Below are positions 4,488-6,669 of a stretch of 6,669 nucleotides of DNA, in pieces. Numbering within the stretch: the stretch's first letter is position 1; the number at the start of each line of letters is the position of its first letter. Made by a program: the position numbers and the translations under genes. Under the pieces are notes generated by a model that searched no databases, was not told the origin of the DNA, and saw nothing but the letters and a program-made list of their open reading frames with translations. The stretch comes from Desulfuromonadaceae bacterium (GTDB lineage: Bacteria; Desulfobacterota; Desulfuromonadia; Desulfuromonadales; SZUA-540), in NCBI GenBank assembly GCA_003250235.1, contig QKGY01000321.1, positions 1-6,669 of the forward strand, in the 5' to 3' direction.

Positions 4488-6669
4488 TTACTTGCTCAGC
4501 TCAACGGCAACAGCAGCCTGCCCCTTGTAAATTTTGTTGATACCGGCTGAAGCGAAGTGATAGGGAGCGAATACGACCCCCTGAGGCAAACGCCGGTCGA
4601 CTTTGGTTTTGAGTTTAAGTTCAACGCCATCGCCTTTGATTGTGATGACATCCCCATCCTTAACTTGCAGAGATGCCGCATCGGCCTGCCCCAGTTCAAT
4701 GTATGGTTCTGCAACCACGGCCAGGGGACCTTTGGCTTTGGTGGACATCGTCCCGCTGTGATACAGAGTGCTGCCAGTCACTAAGACGAATTTGCCTGCG
4801 ACAGCGTCAGCCCCGGAGACGGCAACTACTTTTTTGGTTTTGGGCGCGAGGATTTCACCACCCCAGACAGTCCCTTGCGCGCCAATAGCTTTCAACTCAA
4901 TCCCAGCATATTCAGGGACATTTGATGCGATATCGGCAAACACGGCAGCAGGACCGGTATAAGTTACTTTCTTCCCGAGACGTGACGAGAGAAGTTCGAA
5001 AATTTCGAAGTCCGTTTTTGCGCTGCCAGGGCTCTCTACACCCTTACGGACCCTCTGGATACGGCGTTCGGCGTTGGTGAAGGTGCCGTCCTTTTCGGCA
5101 AAGGACGCTGCCGGCAGGACCACGTCTGCTTCCTGAGCCGTAGGTGACAGGAAAATATCCTGCACGACCAGGAATGGCACATTCTTGAGCGCCGATTCCA
5201 CCTTTGACCGATCGGGATAAGAGGTCATGACATCTTCACCGACGACGTACAGGGCAGAAAGCTTGCCGCTGTTTGCTGCTTCGAGCATGGCCTGTGCGCC
5301 AAGTCCACTGCCCTGGGGGAGAATACCCAGATCGATGGCACCCTGGCTGTTGGATTTTTCGCCACACAGATAGAGTCCGGAACCTTCACGACCGGCATTA
5401 CCAGTAAGAATGGCCAGATTTGCTGCAGCGACCGCCAACTCTTTGCTCTGAGCGGTGTAAGGCAAACCATAAGCGAGCAGGATGGCACTCTTCTTGGATG
5501 CGGCAAGAGTTTTCGCCGCCTCGCGAATTGCTGCAGCAGAAACACCGGTTTGTGCCTCAACGGACTCGGGGGTGTATTTTTCCAATGCGGATTTGAGTTC
5601 AGCAAGTCCATCAACCCCATCCGTCACGGCAAGACCTTCGTCCATAAGAACTTTGGCCATGGCGTTGAGGACATTGACCTCCATACCGGGCTTGGTCAGC
5701 AGGGTTTCCGCATGAGGGAGTTTTGAGAACTTCCCTTTTTTATCTGAAACGACGAACAGGTGTGCCTCATGACGCTTTACGGCTTGGTTGACTACCATGC
5801 CGAAAACGGGATGCGTTTCATAGAAATCAGACCGAATAGCCAGAATCGCGTCGCAAGCTTCCACCTGAGGGAAAGTGCCCGTAGAGGCCTTAACGCCGAG
5901 AGTCTCCAGCAGGCCTTCGGTCACTCCCTTGTAGCACTCACCGCCGGAATGATCGAGATTCTCGGTGCCCAGGGTCTTTGCGAGATTCTTCAGGAGGAAC
6001 AGCTCCTCGTTGGTCATCCGTGCTCCGGACAGAATTCCCATCCCTTTGTCCGCTTTGGCCTTTGTGAATCCCTGGACAACGGCCTCAAGGGCTTCGTCCC
6101 ACTCAACCTCTACAAGCTGTCCATCTTTACGGAGGAGAGGCTTCTTAAGCCGGTCTTCATGATGAATATATCCGTAGCCAAATCGCCCGCGAATGCAAAG
6201 GTTACCGTCATTAACCCCGGTTTTGTCGTTAAAGCGGATGGTCTCCACTTTATCCTTAAGAACACCAAGGGTCACCGTACAGCCGTTACCGCAATAACCA
6301 CAGACGGTATCCACTTCTTTGAGCTGCCACGGACGGGCTTTGAATTTGAACGGTCTGGGAAGGATTGCGCCAACGGGGCACATGGAAACGCACTGACCGC
6401 AGAACTCGCAGTTAAGACCCCGGTCATATGCCGTGGCGATTTTCGTTTCAAAGCCACGATTAATAAATGAGTACGAACCGTAACCCACAATTTCGTCACA
6501 TACACGAACACACTTGCCGCAAAGTACACAGCGATTCATATTGCGTTCGATAAGAGGGTTCACCTCGTCGGTAGGAAGATCGAACTTGACCCCTTCAAAG
6601 CGGTTTTTAACCACTTCATACTGAAAGGTAAGATCCTGCAGATCACATTCTCCCGCCTTGTCGCAAACA
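4488..6669 (-). CDS. nuoG: NADH-quinone oxidoreductase subunit G (NuoG), partial, 5' end beyond the right edge; formate-dehydrogenase-like
   Basis: NuoG is the large Fe-S subunit of the NADH-input module and passes electrons from NuoF/NuoE toward NuoI. The frame is open to the right edge: 726 residues are visible, numbered here from the first full codon (6668-6666). A GTG at 6614 could look like a start, but the 18 codons before it encode C-D-K-A-G-E-C-D-L-Q-D, the conserved end of the His-Cys3 cluster motif (N5; C2 and C8), so the gene begins outside. The [2Fe-2S] domain and the histidine ligand are off the edge. Next come two full C-x2-C-x2-C-x3-C motifs (C47, C50, C53, C57 and C87, C90, C93, C97), then an N7-type set (C123, C126, C130, C158). 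A molybdopterin-oxidoreductase fold follows, with T-G-N-A-G-R-E-G-S-G at about 418 and E-K-D-G-T-F-T-N-A-E-R-R at about 522. A C-terminal molybdopterin-dinucleotide-binding-like domain with Y-H-S-G-T-M-S (636-642) ends the protein. Context favours NuoG over a formate dehydrogenase alpha subunit. The stop is TAA, 26 bases before the TPR gene. Confidence 0.93.
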   Translation of the reverse strand, partial: VCDKAGECDLQDLTFQYEVVKNRFEGVKFDLPTDEVNPLIERNMNRCVLCGKCVRVCDEIVGYGSYSFINRGFETKIATAYDRGLNCEFCGQCVSMCPVGAILPRPFKFKARPWQLKEVDTVCGYCGNGCTVTLGVLKDKVETIRFNDKTGVNDGNLCIRGRFGYGYIHHEDRLKKPLLRKDGQLVEVEWDEALEAVVQGFTKAKADKGMGILSGARMTNEELFLLKNLAKTLGTENLDHSGGECYKGVTEGLLETLGVKASTGTFPQVEACDAILAIRSDFYETHPVFGMVVNQAVKRHEAHLFVVSDKKGKFSKLPHAETLLTKPGMEVNVLNAMAKVLMDEGLAVTDGVDGLAELKSALEKYTPESVEAQTGVSAAAIREAAKTLAASKKSAILLAYGLPYTAQSKELAVAAANLAILTGNAGREGSGLYLCGEKSNSQGAIDLGILPQGSGLGAQAMLEAANSGKLSALYVVGEDVMTSYPDRSKVESALKNVPFLVVQDIFLSPTAQEADVVLPAASFAEKDGTFTNAERRIQRVRKGVESPGSAKTDFEIFELLSSRLGKKVTYTGPAAVFADIASNVPEYAGIELKAIGAQGTVWGGEILAPKTKKVVAVSGADAVAGKFVLVTGSTLYHSGTMSTKAKGPLAVVAEPYIELGQADAASLQVKDGDVITIKGDGVELKLKTKVDRRLPQGVVFAPYHFASAGINKIYKGQAAVAVELSK

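Noticed and set aside
5760..6470. Plus-strand open frame of 236 codons
   Set aside because: It is antisense to the Fe-S and pterin-domain region of nuoG. It has no plausible ribosome binding site role in the operon and no family features.
6612..6614. GTG as the start codon of nuoG
   Set aside because: The frame stays open to the window edge, and the codons upstream encode the conserved C-D-K-A-G-E-C-D-L-Q-D cluster segment, so this is an internal valine.
4488..6669. Annotation as formate dehydrogenase alpha subunit
   Set aside because: The motif set allows it, but the catalytic histidine after the metal-ligand cysteine is missing and the gene sits in the nuoG place of a nuo operon. The resemblance is kept as a finding.

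Overview
The whole window is one strand-coherent stretch of a respiratory complex I (NADH:quinone oxidoreductase, nuo) operon. Every gene lies on the minus strand, so transcription runs from right to left. In transcription order the genes are nuoG (5' end cut by the right edge), an uncommon insert encoding a zinc-ribbon/TPR protein, nuoH, nuoI, nuoJ, nuoK, and nuoL (3' end cut by the left edge). Gaps between genes are 20 to 60 bases, and each complete gene has a recognisable Shine-Dalgarno sequence. No terminator, convincing internal promoter, RNA gene, mobile element or CRISPR array is visible, and no stretch over 300 bases lacks a gene.

The order G-H-I-J-K-L is the standard bacterial 14-gene nuo order. 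The base composition looks moderate, NuoI is short, and NuoG is rich in Fe-S motifs and resembles a formate dehydrogenase. Together these suggest an anaerobic or microaerobic bacterium, plausibly of the Desulfuromonadales (Geobacter/Pelobacter/Desulfuromonas) type. That assignment is inference from memory of protein style and was not tested by a search.

The genes span the connection between the peripheral and membrane arms. NuoG (electron-input module) and NuoI (connecting module) carry the Fe-S chain that delivers electrons to quinone. NuoH forms the quinone chamber and the junction with the membrane. NuoJ and NuoK form the start of the proton path, and NuoL is the distal antiporter-like pump. 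Key proton-path residues are present in NuoK (E36, E72) and NuoL (E146, D180, K236, H261).

Three points stand out. First, a cytoplasmic protein with a four-cysteine zinc ribbon and eight gapless 34-residue TPR units is encoded between nuoG and nuoH, exactly between the peripheral-arm and membrane-arm genes. Second, NuoG has two complete four-cysteine [4Fe-4S] motifs where well-studied NuoG proteins carry one cluster (N4). Third, NuoG keeps a cysteine where formate dehydrogenases have their Mo/W-ligating Sec/Cys. Together these suggest a complex I variant with a formate-dehydrogenase/hydrogenase-like NuoG and a dedicated accessory protein.
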